The notes below the pieces were generated by a model. The model did no database searches, was not told the DNA's origin, and was given only the letters and a program-made list of their open reading frames with translations. A stretch of DNA of 64,000 nucleotides from Allosphingosinicella indica (GTDB lineage: Bacteria > Pseudomonadota > Alphaproteobacteria > Sphingomonadales > Sphingomonadaceae): contig NZ_LT840185.1 of NCBI RefSeq assembly GCF_900177405.1, forward strand, positions 2,285,501 through 2,349,500. Reading direction: 5' to 3'. Below, one piece after another: positions 9,187 through 19,258 of the stretch. Positions within the stretch are counted from its first letter, which is position 1. Every line of letters begins with the position of its first letter. Position numbers and translations under genes: made by a program.

Positions 9187-9246
9187 TCCAGATTTCTACC
9201 TTCCCAGCATCACTTTCTCCCGCCAATGTGTGCGGGGGAGACTGCT

Positions 9247-12200
9247 TTGAATATCGCCAATTATCTCGATCAGGTTCGCGCTCAATATGAAAGCGGGCAT
9301 GCGACCGAGCATAGTTATCGTCCCGCGCTCTTCGGCCTGTTTCAGAGTATCGATCCGGCGCTTGCCGTCATCAACGAGCCGAAGAAGTCCGAGGCGGGCA
9401 TGCCCGACTTCCTGTTCGAGCGGGCTGGGGTGCCGTTGGGCTGGGCTGAAGCCAAGGACATCGACAAGGACGTCATCAGGCTCAAAGGCTATTCGATCGA
9501 TCAGCGCAAGCGGTACGAGAAAGCCTATCCCAACCTGATCTACACCAACGGCGTCGATTTCGAATTCATCCGCGAAGGCACGAGCGTTCACTTCGTCTCG
9601 ATCGCCGATTTCATGGGGCAGCTAGGCGGGCTCCAGCCGCTGCCCGACAGATTCGAGGAACTGGAACGTCAGCTCAAACTGTTCGCCGAGCAGAAGCCGA
9701 TCAGCATTCGCTCCGCCGCCAAACTGGCAGAGATGATGGCGGCCAAAGCGGCGATCATCAAGGACGAGATTGCCATTGCGCTTGCCGACGATCCGCAATT
9801 TCGCTCCGGCCTCGGCGGTCAGTTCAAGAGCTTCAAGGCAAATCTCCTCCCGGCGCTCGAACCCGGCGAATTCGCTGACATCTATGCCGAGACGATCACC
9901 TACGGCATGTTCGCAGCGCGGTTCCACGATCTGACGCCGGCGACGTTCAGCCGGCAGGAGGCGATGGAGACGTTGCCGGCTTCGAATCCGTTCCTGAAAG
10001 GGCTATTCGAATATATCGCCGGGCCAGGTCTTCCGAAGCGTCTGATCTATATCGTCGACGATCTGGTGGAAGTCATGCGCGCCAGCGATCCGCACTCGCT
10101 GTTCCGCGATTTCGGCAAGTTCACCGCGCGCAACGATCCCTTCGTGCATTTCTACGAGGACTTCCTCGCCGCCTACAACCCGAAGAAGCGCAAGAGCCGC
10201 GGCGTCTGGTACACGCCCGAGCCGGTGGTCGATTTCATCGTCCGCGCGGTGGACGACGTGCTCAAGACCGAGTTCGGGCTGCCAGACGGCCTCGCCGACA
10301 CCAGCAAGGTCACCGTGGATTGGGACACCGGCCAGGACGACCCGAAGACCGGCAAGCCGCGCACGATCAAGAAGGAAGTCCACAAGGTCCAGATCCTCGA
10401 TCCGGCGACCGGCACCGGCACCTTCCTCGCCAAGGCGGTGCAGCTCATTTCCGACCGGGTGAAGGCCCGCGCCCCGGGCAAGTGGTCGAGCTACGTCGAA
10501 GAGGACCTGCTGCCGCGCCTGCACGGCTTCGAGCTGCTGATGGCGAGCTACGCCATGTGCCACATGAAGCTCGACATGATGCTCGGCCAGACCGGCTACA
10601 AACCGAGCGCCAACCCGCCGCGCTTGTCGGTCTGGCTGACCAACGCTCTTGAGCCCGCTGAGCGCGAAGTCCGCGACCTGTTCTTCCAGCCGCTCGCCGA
10701 GGAAGCGCGCGGAGCGAGCGAGGTGAAGCGCCAGACGCCGATCATGTGTGTGATCGGGAACCCGCCATATTCGGGCGTCTCGCAGAACATGGGCGATTGG
10801 ATTACGGGACTCATTGAGGATTACAAATACGTCGACGGGGAACACTTCGGCGAACGGAAGCACTGGCTCCAGGACGATTACGTCAAGTTCATCCGGATGG
10901 GCGAGCACCTCATCGCTAACAATCCGTCAGGCGGTGTGCTCGGCTTCATCACCAACCACGGCTATCTCGACAACCCCACCTTTCGGGGAATGCGGTGGCA
11001 TCTGCTCAAGACCTTCGACAAGGTTTGGGTGCTGGACCTCCATGGCAATGCGAATAAGCAGGAAACGCCGCCCGACGGTCTAACGGACAAGAACGTCTTC
11101 GATATCCGGCAGGGCGTGGCGCTGATAGTTGCAGTTCGAAACCCTGCTAAACAGGAATCTTTAGGTATCGTCCGTCACGGCGAGCTCTGGGGCTCTCGCG
11201 AAGCAAAATATAGTGCCTTGTGGGAAGGGTCGCTTGAAGCACTCACTTCGACGCCGCTTCCGACCGAGCCAAAGCACTTTGACTTCATCGTTCGGAATGC
11301 AGCATCCGCAGCATACGAGGCGGGTTTCGCCGTACGCGATCTCTTGCGTACAAATGTAACAGGAATCGTCACGATGGGTGACGGTTTCATTGTTGCGGAT
11401 AGTGCGAGCGATCTTCGCAACAACCTCGATTACCTACTCACGTCAGGATGCAGCGAGGCAGACCTCAAGTCGAAGTTCGACTTGGGGAAAAACTACGCGA
11501 AATGGGTTCTGAGTAATAAGGATTCTATCACAGTTGACGACAGTCTTGTGGTTCCGATGGCGTATCGCCCGCTGGATGCCCGGTGGACCTATTTCGACAA
11601 TAGGTTGCTTTGGCGATGGCGCGCAGACGTTATGCGACACCTAGTTCGCCGACCCAATCTAAATCTGATGCTGACGCGTCAGACAAAGGACGAGGTCGGT
11701 GCTTTGGTGGTCGAATCAATCGCCGCACATAAGGCTTTCAGCGCTTACGATATCACCTACAATTTCCCGCTTTACCTCTATCCTGACGAAGCAACCGAGC
11801 AGTCCGACGCCTTCGCTTCCCAACACCGCACCCTCAACCTCGACCCCAAGCTCTACGCTACCATCTGCAAGGCCGCCGGAATCCACCCCGCCGACCAGGC
11901 CGGGCCCGACCACGACTTCCGCGCCGCGACCGGCGAGGCGCGGCCGAGCGAGGTCAAGGTGTTCGATTACATCTACGGCGTGCTGCACGCGCCCGCCTAT
12001 CGAGAGACCTTCGCCGAATTCCTCAAGATCGACTTCCCGCGTATCCCCTATCCGCCGAGCCCCGAGGTTTTCCGCCACGTCAGCGAGAAGGGCGAGTTCC
12101 TCCGCCGCCTGCACCTGATGGAGCCCGCCGTGATCGGCGAGACGCTCTATCCCTATCACGGCGAAGGCGACGACGTGGTGGCGAGCGGCTATCCGAAGTT

Positions 12201-12447
12201 TGAGGACGGCAAGGTCCATATCAACAAGGACCAGTATTTCGCCGACGTGCCGCCCGTTGCCTGGACGTTCCACATCGGCGGCTACCAGCCCGCCCAGAAA
12301 TGGCTCAAGGACCGCCGCGGACGGGCTTTAAGCTGGGACGACATCGGCCACTACCAGAAGATCGTCAAAATCCTGCTGGCGACCGATCAGATCATGAAAG
12401 AGATCGAACTTCCGATCGAAACCGAACCGCAAAGCCTTCCAAAGTAG
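9247..12447 (+). CDS. Single-chain restriction-modification enzyme (Type IIG / Type ISP-like, no helicase)
   Basis: This is one 1066-residue polypeptide with nuclease, N6-adenine methyltransferase and target-recognition parts. The TTG at 9247 is chosen for GGGGGAG 6 nt upstream; ATG 9226 is the alternative. An N-terminal PD-(D/E)XK site is visible as P53-D54 and E68-A-K70 (GWAEAKDID). A helical connector follows, then methyltransferase motif I DPATGTGTF (D385) and motif IV NPPY (505-508). The C-terminal half should carry sequence recognition. No helicase/ATPase motifs are seen between nuclease and methylase, unlike true Type ISP enzymes such as LlaBIII. Codons 520-855 or so (10.8-11.8 kb) have lower GC than the flanks, suggesting exchange of the recognition region. 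It sits alone between clpP and clpX, with no partner subunit. The DNA target is unknown. Confidence 0.87.
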   Translation: MNIANYLDQVRAQYESGHATEHSYRPALFGLFQSIDPALAVINEPKKSEAGMPDFLFERAGVPLGWAEAKDIDKDVIRLKGYSIDQRKRYEKAYPNLIYTNGVDFEFIREGTSVHFVSIADFMGQLGGLQPLPDRFEELERQLKLFAEQKPISIRSAAKLAEMMAAKAAIIKDEIAIALADDPQFRSGLGGQFKSFKANLLPALEPGEFADIYAETITYGMFAARFHDLTPATFSRQEAMETLPASNPFLKGLFEYIAGPGLPKRLIYIVDDLVEVMRASDPHSLFRDFGKFTARNDPFVHFYEDFLAAYNPKKRKSRGVWYTPEPVVDFIVRAVDDVLKTEFGLPDGLADTSKVTVDWDTGQDDPKTGKPRTIKKEVHKVQILDPATGTGTFLAKAVQLISDRVKARAPGKWSSYVEEDLLPRLHGFELLMASYAMCHMKLDMMLGQTGYKPSANPPRLSVWLTNALEPAEREVRDLFFQPLAEEARGASEVKRQTPIMCVIGNPPYSGVSQNMGDWITGLIEDYKYVDGEHFGERKHWLQDDYVKFIRMGEHLIANNPSGGVLGFITNHGYLDNPTFRGMRWHLLKTFDKVWVLDLHGNANKQETPPDGLTDKNVFDIRQGVALIVAVRNPAKQESLGIVRHGELWGSREAKYSALWEGSLEALTSTPLPTEPKHFDFIVRNAASAAYEAGFAVRDLLRTNVTGIVTMGDGFIVADSASDLRNNLDYLLTSGCSEADLKSKFDLGKNYAKWVLSNKDSITVDDSLVVPMAYRPLDARWTYFDNRLLWRWRADVMRHLVRRPNLNLMLTRQTKDEVGALVVESIAAHKAFSAYDITYNFPLYLYPDEATEQSDAFASQHRTLNLDPKLYATICKAAGIHPADQAGPDHDFRAATGEARPSEVKVFDYIYGVLHAPAYRETFAEFLKIDFPRIPYPPSPEVFRHVSEKGEFLRRLHLMEPAVIGETLYPYHGEGDDVVASGYPKFEDGKVHINKDQYFADVPPVAWTFHIGGYQPAQKWLKDRRGRALSWDDIGHYQKIVKILLATDQIMKEIELPIETEPQSLPK

Positions 12448-12741
12448 GATTTCCCCTGCCATCCTCGCATCCTGCGGATCGGCGGCCGCGGGTCCCAAAC
12501 GCGGGTGTAGAATTCCCGAAACACCCTTGTCAGTGCGAACATTGGGAACATTCGCGGGTTCTACGGTATGCTTTTGTCCCTCCCGATGCCCCCTTGCGCG
12601 GCGGTGGCGGCGGGGCCACATCGGCGGGTGAGGGCGGCGCGTGGCCGCCCGGTTAACGTTTGGGCCATTGTGCCGGTGTAGATTTCCGGTCAGGATACGT
12701 CCCAACCTCAAGGAGCGGGGGCATGGCCCCCAAGAGACTGT
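12448..12741 (+). other. Intergenic leader upstream of clpX
   Basis: These 294 bases between the R-M gene and clpX show no convincing coding. The clpX promoter must lie here, since clpP has its own terminator, but no clear -35/-10 pair can be named. Near the end, AAGGAG (12710-12715) is well placed for an out-of-frame ATG at 12723. A 6-bp stem GGGGGC/GCCCCC (12717-12722, 12726-12731) encloses that ATG. Confidence 0.5.
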
Positions 12742-14001
12742 ATGACCAAGCTTTCCGGCGGCGATTCCAAGAGCACGCTTTACTGCTCCTTCTGCGGCAA
12801 GTCGCAGCACGAGGTGCGCAAGCTCATCGCCGGGCCGACCGTGTTCATCTGCGACGAGTGCGTGGAGCTCTGCAACGACATCATCCGCGAGGAGACCAAG
12901 TCCGCGCTGGTGAAGACGCGCGACGGCGTGCCGACGCCCGCGGAGATCTGCAAGCATCTCGACGATTATGTCATCGGGCAGGATCGCGCCAAGCGCGTCC
13001 TCTCGGTCGCGGTGCACAACCATTACAAGCGCCTCGCGCACGGCGGGAAGACCGGCGAGGTCGAGCTTTCCAAGTCGAACATCCTGCTTGTCGGCCCCAC
13101 CGGCTGCGGCAAGACGCTGCTGGCGCAGACGCTGGCGCGGCTGCTCGACGTGCCGTTCACGATGGCCGACGCCACGACGCTCACCGAGGCGGGCTATGTC
13201 GGCGAGGATGTCGAGAACATCATCCTGAAGCTGCTCCAGGCGAGCGACTATAACGTCGAGCGGGCGCAGCGCGGCATCGTCTACATCGACGAGATCGACA
13301 AGATCAGCCGCAAGTCGGACAATCCTTCGATCACCCGCGACGTGTCGGGCGAGGGCGTCCAGCAGGCGCTCTTGAAGCTGATGGAGGGCACCACCGCAAG
13401 CGTTCCGCCGCAGGGCGGGCGCAAGCATCCGCAGCAGGAATTCCTGCAGGTCGATACGACCAACATATTGTTCATCTGCGGCGGCGCCTTCGCGGGGCTC
13501 GAGAAGATCATCGCGGACCGTCTGCAGGGCAAGTCGATCGGCTTCGGCGCCTATGTCGCCGCGCCCGAGGAGCGCCGCACCGGCGAGGTGCTGCGCCAGG
13601 GCGAGCCGGACGATCTGCTGAAGTTCGGCCTCATCCCCGAGTTCGTCGGCCGCCTGCCGGTGATCGCGACCTTGGAGGATCTCGACGTCGAGGCGCTCGT
13701 GCAGATCCTGCAGGAGCCGAAGAACGCGCTGGTGAAGCAATATTCCAAGCTGTTCGACATGGAAGACGTGAAGCTCACCTTCACCGACGACGCGCTGGGC
13801 GCGATCGCGCGCAAGGCGATCGAGCGCAAGACCGGCGCGCGCGGCCTCCGCTCGATCATGGAGAATATCCTGCTCGACACGATGTTCGACCTGCCGAGCA
13901 TGGACGGCGTCGACGAGGTACTGATCGACAAGGACGTGGTTGCGGGCAGCAAGGAGCCGGTCCGTGTCTTCGCCAAGAAAGCCGAAGAAGACGCCGCCTG
14001 A
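12742..14001 (+). CDS. clpX: ATP-dependent Clp protease ATP-binding subunit ClpX
   Basis: ClpX is the hexameric AAA+ unfoldase that recognises tagged or specific substrates and threads them into ClpP. The 419-residue product begins with the family-typical [15 protein letters not shown] and a C4 zinc-binding domain (CSFCGK, CDEC). Walker A is GPTGCGKT (118-125), Walker B is VYIDEIDK, the pore loop is GYVGED, the sensor/RKH region lies around KHPQQEF, and IEFVGR-type EFVGRLP and the GARGLRS sensor 2 follow. Length is normal. The start is fixed by conservation, with AAGAG a few bases upstream. A better ribosome site, AAGGAG at 12710, serves a different frame. Confidence 0.98.
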   Translation: MTKLSGGDSKSTLYCSFCGKSQHEVRKLIAGPTVFICDECVELCNDIIREETKSALVKTRDGVPTPAEICKHLDDYVIGQDRAKRVLSVAVHNHYKRLAHGGKTGEVELSKSNILLVGPTGCGKTLLAQTLARLLDVPFTMADATTLTEAGYVGEDVENIILKLLQASDYNVERAQRGIVYIDEIDKISRKSDNPSITRDVSGEGVQQALLKLMEGTTASVPPQGGRKHPQQEFLQVDTTNILFICGGAFAGLEKIIADRLQGKSIGFGAYVAAPEERRTGEVLRQGEPDDLLKFGLIPEFVGRLPVIATLEDLDVEALVQILQEPKNALVKQYSKLFDMEDVKLTFTDDALGAIARKAIERKTGARGLRSIMENILLDTMFDLPSMDGVDEVLIDKDVVAGSKEPVRVFAKKAEEDAA

Positions 14002-14008
14002 GCGCGTA

Positions 14009-14031
14009 GGCTACGGCGTGATGCCGTAGCC
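14009..14031. terminator. Hairpin between the convergent clpX and DUF3857 genes
   Basis: GGCTACGGC (14009-14017), loop GTGAT, GCCGTAGCC (14023-14031) form a perfect 9-bp stem. It overlaps the last codons of the minus-strand gene. There is no good U tract on either side, so it may act as a bidirectional barrier or need Rho. Confidence 0.55.
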
Positions 14032-17000
14032 CGCATATTCGGCGTCGATATCGAACAATGCGAGGCGGGCGCGGGCGATGTCTTGCTCGCCGCCGGCCTT
14101 GTCGCCGCTGCGCAGCTTGGCGACGCCGCGGCCGTAGAGCGATTCCGCCATCGCGGGCTGCTTGCCGAGCGCGAAGTCGAAGTCCGCGATAGCTTCCGGA
14201 AAGCGGCCGAGCTTGAGGTAAGTGAGGCCGCGGCTGTCGCGTGCGGAGACGTGCGCGGGCTCGATTGCCAGGGCAGCGTCGCAGTCGGCCAGGGCTTTCT
14301 CAAGCTCGGTTCCTGCGGTGGTGCGAGTCCAGCACCGATTGTTGAGCATTGTCGGGTTGCGCGGCGTCTTCGCCACCATCCGGTCCCAGATCGCGACTGC
14401 GCCCGCGGTGTCGCCGCGATCCGCGAGGCGGTTGGCGCGATAGGCGTCGAAACCCGCCGGATCGTCCGATGCCGCCGCCTGGCGTTCGACCGCCTGCATC
14501 AGCCGATCGTAGGCGCGCTTCGCCTCGTCGGCGCGCCCGAACCGCGTGAGCATCGTCGCCCGGACCTGGAGCAGGGAGAGATTGTCGGCGTTGACCGCGA
14601 GCCCGGCGGTCAGGGCTTCCAGAGCCGGATCCTGCCGGCCCTGCTTCGCCAATACCCGCGCTTTGTCGATCCAGATATCGGTCCGCGCCGGATCCTGCTT
14701 CAGAATATGGTCGATGTCGCCGAGCGCTTCGTCGTAGCGTCCGAGTGCCGCATAAGCGATCGCGCGATACTGGCGGTTGTAGTGATTGTCGGGCTCGTAT
14801 TTGAGCGAGGCGGTGAATGCCTGCGCCGCTTTCTCGACTTCGAGCTTGCGGAAATACATCGTGCCATAGGCCTGATCGATCACGAAGAAGCCGGGTTCGA
14901 TCTCGCGGGCGCGGGCGAGCGCCTTCTCGGCCTCTTCGAAGCGGTCGAGATAGACGAGCGCCAGCCCGCGATTGGCGTGCGGAACCGACCAGTTCCCGTC
15001 GAGCTCGGCAGCCTTGGCGAAATCGGCCGCGGCCTTTTCATGCTCGTCGCGGCGCATGTGGCGGAAGCCGCGCTCTTGCCAGCCGGCCGCGTCCGTGGGT
15101 TCGCGTTCCAGAAACGCCGAAACCTCCTCATCGGTCGGTTCGTAGCCCGCTGGTGTCCGGATGTAGGCGCGGTCTGCGTTGACCTTCTGGAGATCGCCCT
15201 TCGCCGCGACCGCCACGTCATACGATACTTCGGGCTGCAGAAACTGGAAGGATGAGCGGGCGACTGCCTTGCCGTCGGCCAGGCTCAGGCTGCGGGCGAT
15301 CTTGGCGCCTGCTATCGTCTTCTCGAACCCGGTCCCTTCGATCGAGAACCCCTTGCCATTACGCGGCAGGATCACCGTCTCTGTCCACGCGATATGAAAA
15401 GGAAAGTTGAGCGCGAACGGCGCCTTCGCATGCGGACTGGTCGCGGGCCGGTCGAACGTCTGCGTCCAGCGGATCACGTCGTCATCGAAGCGAAACCGCT
15501 GGCCGACGCCGCCGGGCGCATCCGGCCACGCCATGCGGGCCGTGCCGGTGAACGTAAAGACGACATCCCCGGACGCTTCGTCGCTGGTAAAATCGCTCGT
15601 CTTTATGTCGTCCGACTCAATCGCGGCGGCCTGGTCGCGGAGCGTTTTCAGGAAGGCATCGCGGCCGACCTGGGCGACCGCCATCCGCGCATTGATCGCG
15701 AGATCACCGCGGTATCGCACCGTGCCCTTTACCGGCACCGAATCGAGAAACCCTTTCGACGCATCGTAGGTGATGTCGGTTTCGGTGAGCGGGCGGGCGG
15801 CGGGCAGTAGCGGCAGCGGTTTCAGCCCCGTACTGTCCGTGCTGACGAGAACGCCGTAGCCGAACGGCGATGAGCGCAGCGCGTCGAGATCGCGATCGCC
15901 GAGCCTGGTCCCGTCCATCCAATAGGTTTCCCCGTCGATCGTCGCTTCGACGATGACGTGATCGAACAGATTGTCGTTCGGCAGGCGATCGCCAAGCGCT
16001 GTGTTCCATGTATCGCTGACCAGCAATGGTTTCGCCTCGACACCAAGCTCCTTCAACAGCGCGATCAGCAAGACCGTCTTGCCTTTGCAATCGCCGAATT
16101 TCCGCGACCAGGTGCGATCCGCGCTGGCAGGCAGAATCCCGCCCTCGTTCATCCCCAGTGCGACGTAACGGATTTCGTCCTGCACGAGGCGCAGCGCCGC
16201 CATCGCACGGTTCTTCGCATGGGGGTGCCGTGCCGCGATCGCAGCGGCTTGCGCCTTGACCGGCGAGGCGTCCTCTAGGCGGGATGTCTCGGCATAAACA
16301 GGAGCGTAAAGACGTCCGATTTCCCCCCAATCGCCGTAGCCGGTGAATTCCAGCAACGGCGCGATACGCAGGCGTGCCGGCAGGTCGGTCGGCGGAGACG
16401 GGATTTCGAGATCGGCATATTCGATGCGTACCGATTTCACCCCGTTCGAAGCGGTTTCGCGCGGCTGCGTTCCAGGCAGCGTGCTCTTCCAACGCAGGCC
16501 GGCGGCATCGTCCCACTGCACCGACTGGCTCATCTGCCGAATTGGCGTATCGTATGGGAAGGCGATCATCGCCAGAGGCCGGAAGTGGATGCTTCCTGGC
16601 TTTCTGGTGAAGGAAAAGGCTGTCAGGATCGTATCCCCGACTGCCAACCCCTCCGGTTGCAGGACGGCGGTGAGCGTACCGTCGAGCATGGCGCGCTCAA
16701 GGTTGCTCTCCCGGCGCAAGACCGTGAATTCCTGTCCGCTGGCGAGGACATCTATGACTTTGCCGGCGCGCAGAATCTGGACCTTGTGAATGGCGAGCGA
16801 GAGCCGTTCGGGATCCCAAGGGATGGCGATGGTGCCACCCGCATTCAGCGCTTGAGCATTCTGAAGCCGTGTCGCCACTTCGACATAGATGGAAGATTGG
16901 CCATCCACGAAACGCTGCTGGCTGCTCACGAGCAGCGACTGAGCAGTACGGTCAGCCAGCTTCGGATCGGGATCAGGGACCGCCACCGGCTTCACCCAGG

Positions 17001-17097
17001 CGGGCGGCGGCGCGATGCTGAACTGTTCCGCTGCAACCGCCGGCGCGGCCGTGACAGCCGCGGCGACGACCGCGACGGTGCAAAGTAATGAACGCAA
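14011..17097 (-). CDS. Exported DUF3857/transglutaminase-like protein with TPR repeats
   Basis: A predicted periplasmic protein of 1028 residues. The TTG at 17097 is preferred because AGGGGG (17104-17109 on the complement) is 6 nt away and it starts a clean signal peptide ([13 protein letters not shown]...APAVA). An in-frame TTG at 17133 is the longer option. An N-terminal DUF3857 region is followed by a transglutaminase-like core with the Cys in KFGDCKGKT and a following DHVIVEA His. The last ~330 residues are tetratricopeptide repeats ([41 protein letters not shown]). Such proteins are common in Bacteroidetes and sphingomonads, but the substrate is unknown. It is convergent with clpX. Confidence 0.82.
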   Translation of the reverse strand: MRSLLCTVAVVAAAVTAAPAVAAEQFSIAPPPAWVKPVAVPDPDPKLADRTAQSLLVSSQQRFVDGQSSIYVEVATRLQNAQALNAGGTIAIPWDPERLSLAIHKVQILRAGKVIDVLASGQEFTVLRRESNLERAMLDGTLTAVLQPEGLAVGDTILTAFSFTRKPGSIHFRPLAMIAFPYDTPIRQMSQSVQWDDAAGLRWKSTLPGTQPRETASNGVKSVRIEYADLEIPSPPTDLPARLRIAPLLEFTGYGDWGEIGRLYAPVYAETSRLEDASPVKAQAAAIAARHPHAKNRAMAALRLVQDEIRYVALGMNEGGILPASADRTWSRKFGDCKGKTVLLIALLKELGVEAKPLLVSDTWNTALGDRLPNDNLFDHVIVEATIDGETYWMDGTRLGDRDLDALRSSPFGYGVLVSTDSTGLKPLPLLPAARPLTETDITYDASKGFLDSVPVKGTVRYRGDLAINARMAVAQVGRDAFLKTLRDQAAAIESDDIKTSDFTSDEASGDVVFTFTGTARMAWPDAPGGVGQRFRFDDDVIRWTQTFDRPATSPHAKAPFALNFPFHIAWTETVILPRNGKGFSIEGTGFEKTIAGAKIARSLSLADGKAVARSSFQFLQPEVSYDVAVAAKGDLQKVNADRAYIRTPAGYEPTDEEVSAFLEREPTDAAGWQERGFRHMRRDEHEKAAADFAKAAELDGNWSVPHANRGLALVYLDRFEEAEKALARAREIEPGFFVIDQAYGTMYFRKLEVEKAAQAFTASLKYEPDNHYNRQYRAIAYAALGRYDEALGDIDHILKQDPARTDIWIDKARVLAKQGRQDPALEALTAGLAVNADNLSLLQVRATMLTRFGRADEAKRAYDRLMQAVERQAAASDDPAGFDAYRANRLADRGDTAGAVAIWDRMVAKTPRNPTMLNNRCWTRTTAGTELEKALADCDAALAIEPAHVSARDSRGLTYLKLGRFPEAIADFDFALGKQPAMAESLYGRGVAKLRSGDKAGGEQDIARARLALFDIDAEYAGYGITP

Positions 17098-17183
17098 GCC
17101 AGACCCCCTGTTCGCCAGCGTCGACCGCGCCAACGGACAAATTGATAGGGGATTTCAAACGATAAAGTCTAGCTTCACCGGAT

Positions 17184-19133
17184 TTATTGGGCGACGGTGC
17201 CGCCCTGAATTTCGGTCTTGGCGCGGCGGATCGCGTCTTCGTTGCGCTTGATCTTGCGGCCCGCTTCGACCGCGCGGACGAATTGCTGGGCATATTCCTC
17301 GCCAAGGATGCCGCGGAACTGGGCGCGGGTGGCCTGGACGAGTTGCGGCGCCTCGCGGAAATTGCCGGGAACGGCCTTTTCGAGATGGACGACAAACCAG
17401 CCTTCGTTGTTGGGCGCGGCGAGGATGCGCGCGCGGCCCTGCGGCAGCGAGAACATCATGCCGAGCGGCGGCGGCACCGGCGTGTTGGGCTGCGCGATAT
17501 CGACGCGGCGGGCGTTGACCGTCTGCGCCTGCGGCAGCCGCTCACCCGATTCCGCAAAGGCGCGGGCGGCGGGCGTGCCGGCGTTGATCTTGGCGGCGAT
17601 CGCGGTGGCGACCGCGCGGGCGCGCTCGGCGGCGCGGTTGGCGGCGAGATCGGCCTTCACCCGGTCGCGGATCGAGGCGAGGGGCGGGGGCGCAGCCGGA
17701 ATGATCCGCGTCAGGCCGACGACGGCATAGCCGCCCGCGGCATTGGCACCGATCGCCTGGACGACCGGATCCTCATTCTCCTCGAGCTGGAAGCCGGGCT
17801 CGAGCAGCGCTGCGATCTCGGCCGGGGCGCGCCAGTCGGGCGCATCCGGGCGGCCGCCGGTCGCGGTGATCGGCGGCGTCTCCTGCAGCGTCAGATTCTG
17901 CGTCTTGGCGACTTCCTCGAGGCTGGCGCCGTTGGCGATCGCGTCTTCGATGCCGTTGACCTTGTCGATCAGTGCTTCCTCGGTCTTCTGCCGGCCGAGC
18001 TGGGTGCGGATCTCCTCGCGCACCGCGGCGAGCGGCCGCGCAGCCTCGCGGTTGATCGCATCGACATGGACGACGTGCCAACCGAGCGGCGACTGCGCGG
18101 GCTGGGTGATCGCGCCCTGCGCGGCGGCGAAGGCGGCATTGGCGATCGCGGCGGAGGTCAGCTCGGTGAACTGCGCCTTGTTCTGCGCGCCGACGGCGGT
18201 GTCCGCCGCGCTGAACCCGGCCTGCTTGGCGGCATCGGCGAAGCTCGCGCCGCCGGTGACCCGAGCAGCGAAAGCGCGCGCGGCGGCCTGATCAGGCAGC
18301 ACGACCTGGCTTAGCGTGCGCGTTTCCTTGGCGCCGTAGGTTGCGGCGTTGGAATTGTAGAAGGCGGCGATTTCCTGATCGGACGGCGCGGCGGCGGCAG
18401 CGATCTGATCGCGGCTGAACGTCGCGTAGCGCAGCACGCGGCGCTCGGGGATCTGATAGCGGGTACCGTTTTCCTTGTAGAAAGCGGCGATCTCGGCCTC
18501 GGTCGGCTCCTTGCCCTGGCCCATCGCGGCGGCGGGGACGATGCCGATCGTGCCGGTGCGCTGCTCGAGCAGCAGCGAGGCATATTGCTCGGCCACGCCC
18601 TGCGGCACGCGCACCGCGGCAGTGACCGGCGAAAGGATCTGCTGCTGGATAAGGTTCTGGGCGAGTTCGCTGCGGAGCTGATCCTCGGTCACGCGTTCGC
18701 GCGCCAGCGCCTGGCGGAACGCCTGCTCGTCGAAATTGCCGGCGAGGTTGCGGAAGGCCTGGATGCCCATGATCTCCGCATCCACCTGCCGCTTGCTGAC
18801 GGCGAAATGCTGATCCTTGGCGAAGGCGGTCATCGCCGCCTGGCCGGTCATCTGGCGGAGGATTTCCTCGAACGCGCCGCCCTGCAGGAAGGTCGCGACA
18901 TCCAGTTCGGGCTGCTGCTCGCGGGCGCGCTGGAGCTGGCGGTTTACCTGATCGGAGAGCTGCGCCTGGGTGACGCTTTCCTTGTCCACGGTGACGAGGG
19001 CGTTGCCGCCGACGATCGGCCCGCCCATCGAGCCCGGAGTGCCGAAACCGGTGATGACGATCGCGAAGATGCCGATCGCCAGAACCAGCAGCATGATCTT
19101 GGAGATGGCACCACGGCGGAAGATGGAAAGCAT
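17184..19133 (-). CDS. PpiD-like periplasmic peptidyl-prolyl isomerase (SurA_N plus rotamase)
   Basis: A 649-residue inner-membrane-anchored chaperone facing the periplasm. One N-terminal membrane helix (IMLLVLAIGIFAIVITGFG, residues 13-31) is followed by a SurA_N-type helical chaperone region (EEILRQMTGQAAMTAFAKDQ) and a parvulin-like domain around residues 255-370 (QVVLPDQAAARAFAARV, SPLGWHVVHVDAI). A second related half follows, ending in WFVVHLEKAVPG. This matches PpiD, which helps newly translocated proteins leave the SecYEG channel. Catalytic residues of the parvulin domain are only partly recognisable, so isomerase activity is uncertain. It diverges from tpiA. Confidence 0.88.
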   Translation of the reverse strand: MLSIFRRGAISKIMLLVLAIGIFAIVITGFGTPGSMGGPIVGGNALVTVDKESVTQAQLSDQVNRQLQRAREQQPELDVATFLQGGAFEEILRQMTGQAAMTAFAKDQHFAVSKRQVDAEIMGIQAFRNLAGNFDEQAFRQALARERVTEDQLRSELAQNLIQQQILSPVTAAVRVPQGVAEQYASLLLEQRTGTIGIVPAAAMGQGKEPTEAEIAAFYKENGTRYQIPERRVLRYATFSRDQIAAAAAPSDQEIAAFYNSNAATYGAKETRTLSQVVLPDQAAARAFAARVTGGASFADAAKQAGFSAADTAVGAQNKAQFTELTSAAIANAAFAAAQGAITQPAQSPLGWHVVHVDAINREAARPLAAVREEIRTQLGRQKTEEALIDKVNGIEDAIANGASLEEVAKTQNLTLQETPPITATGGRPDAPDWRAPAEIAALLEPGFQLEENEDPVVQAIGANAAGGYAVVGLTRIIPAAPPPLASIRDRVKADLAANRAAERARAVATAIAAKINAGTPAARAFAESGERLPQAQTVNARRVDIAQPNTPVPPPLGMMFSLPQGRARILAAPNNEGWFVVHLEKAVPGNFREAPQLVQATRAQFRGILGEEYAQQFVRAVEAGRKIKRNEDAIRRAKTEIQGGTVAQ

Positions 19134-19258
19134 CGGCTACCTGATCGATCGAAGAAGGAGGCGCCGTCATAGAAGCGGCGGACGGGCGCGGCAAGGTTGG
19201 CGCGGCCACCCGCTGCTGCTAGGCGCGATCGCTCTATTCTCCGGGAAGGATCGTCGCG

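Noticed and set aside
9247-12447. Classification as DISARM or complete Type ISP system
   Set aside because: No helicase, PLD or DUF1998 partner genes are adjacent and no ATPase motifs were seen within the protein.
12660-13253. Plus-strand frame starting before clpX (includes the ATG at 12723)
   Set aside because: The protein is Arg/Ala low-complexity and shifted relative to the clearly conserved clpX frame; kept only as a possible decoy start.
14083-15255. Plus-strand open frame within the DUF3857/TPR gene
   Set aside because: The minus-strand reading has signal peptide, transglutaminase core and TPR repeats; this is its shadow.
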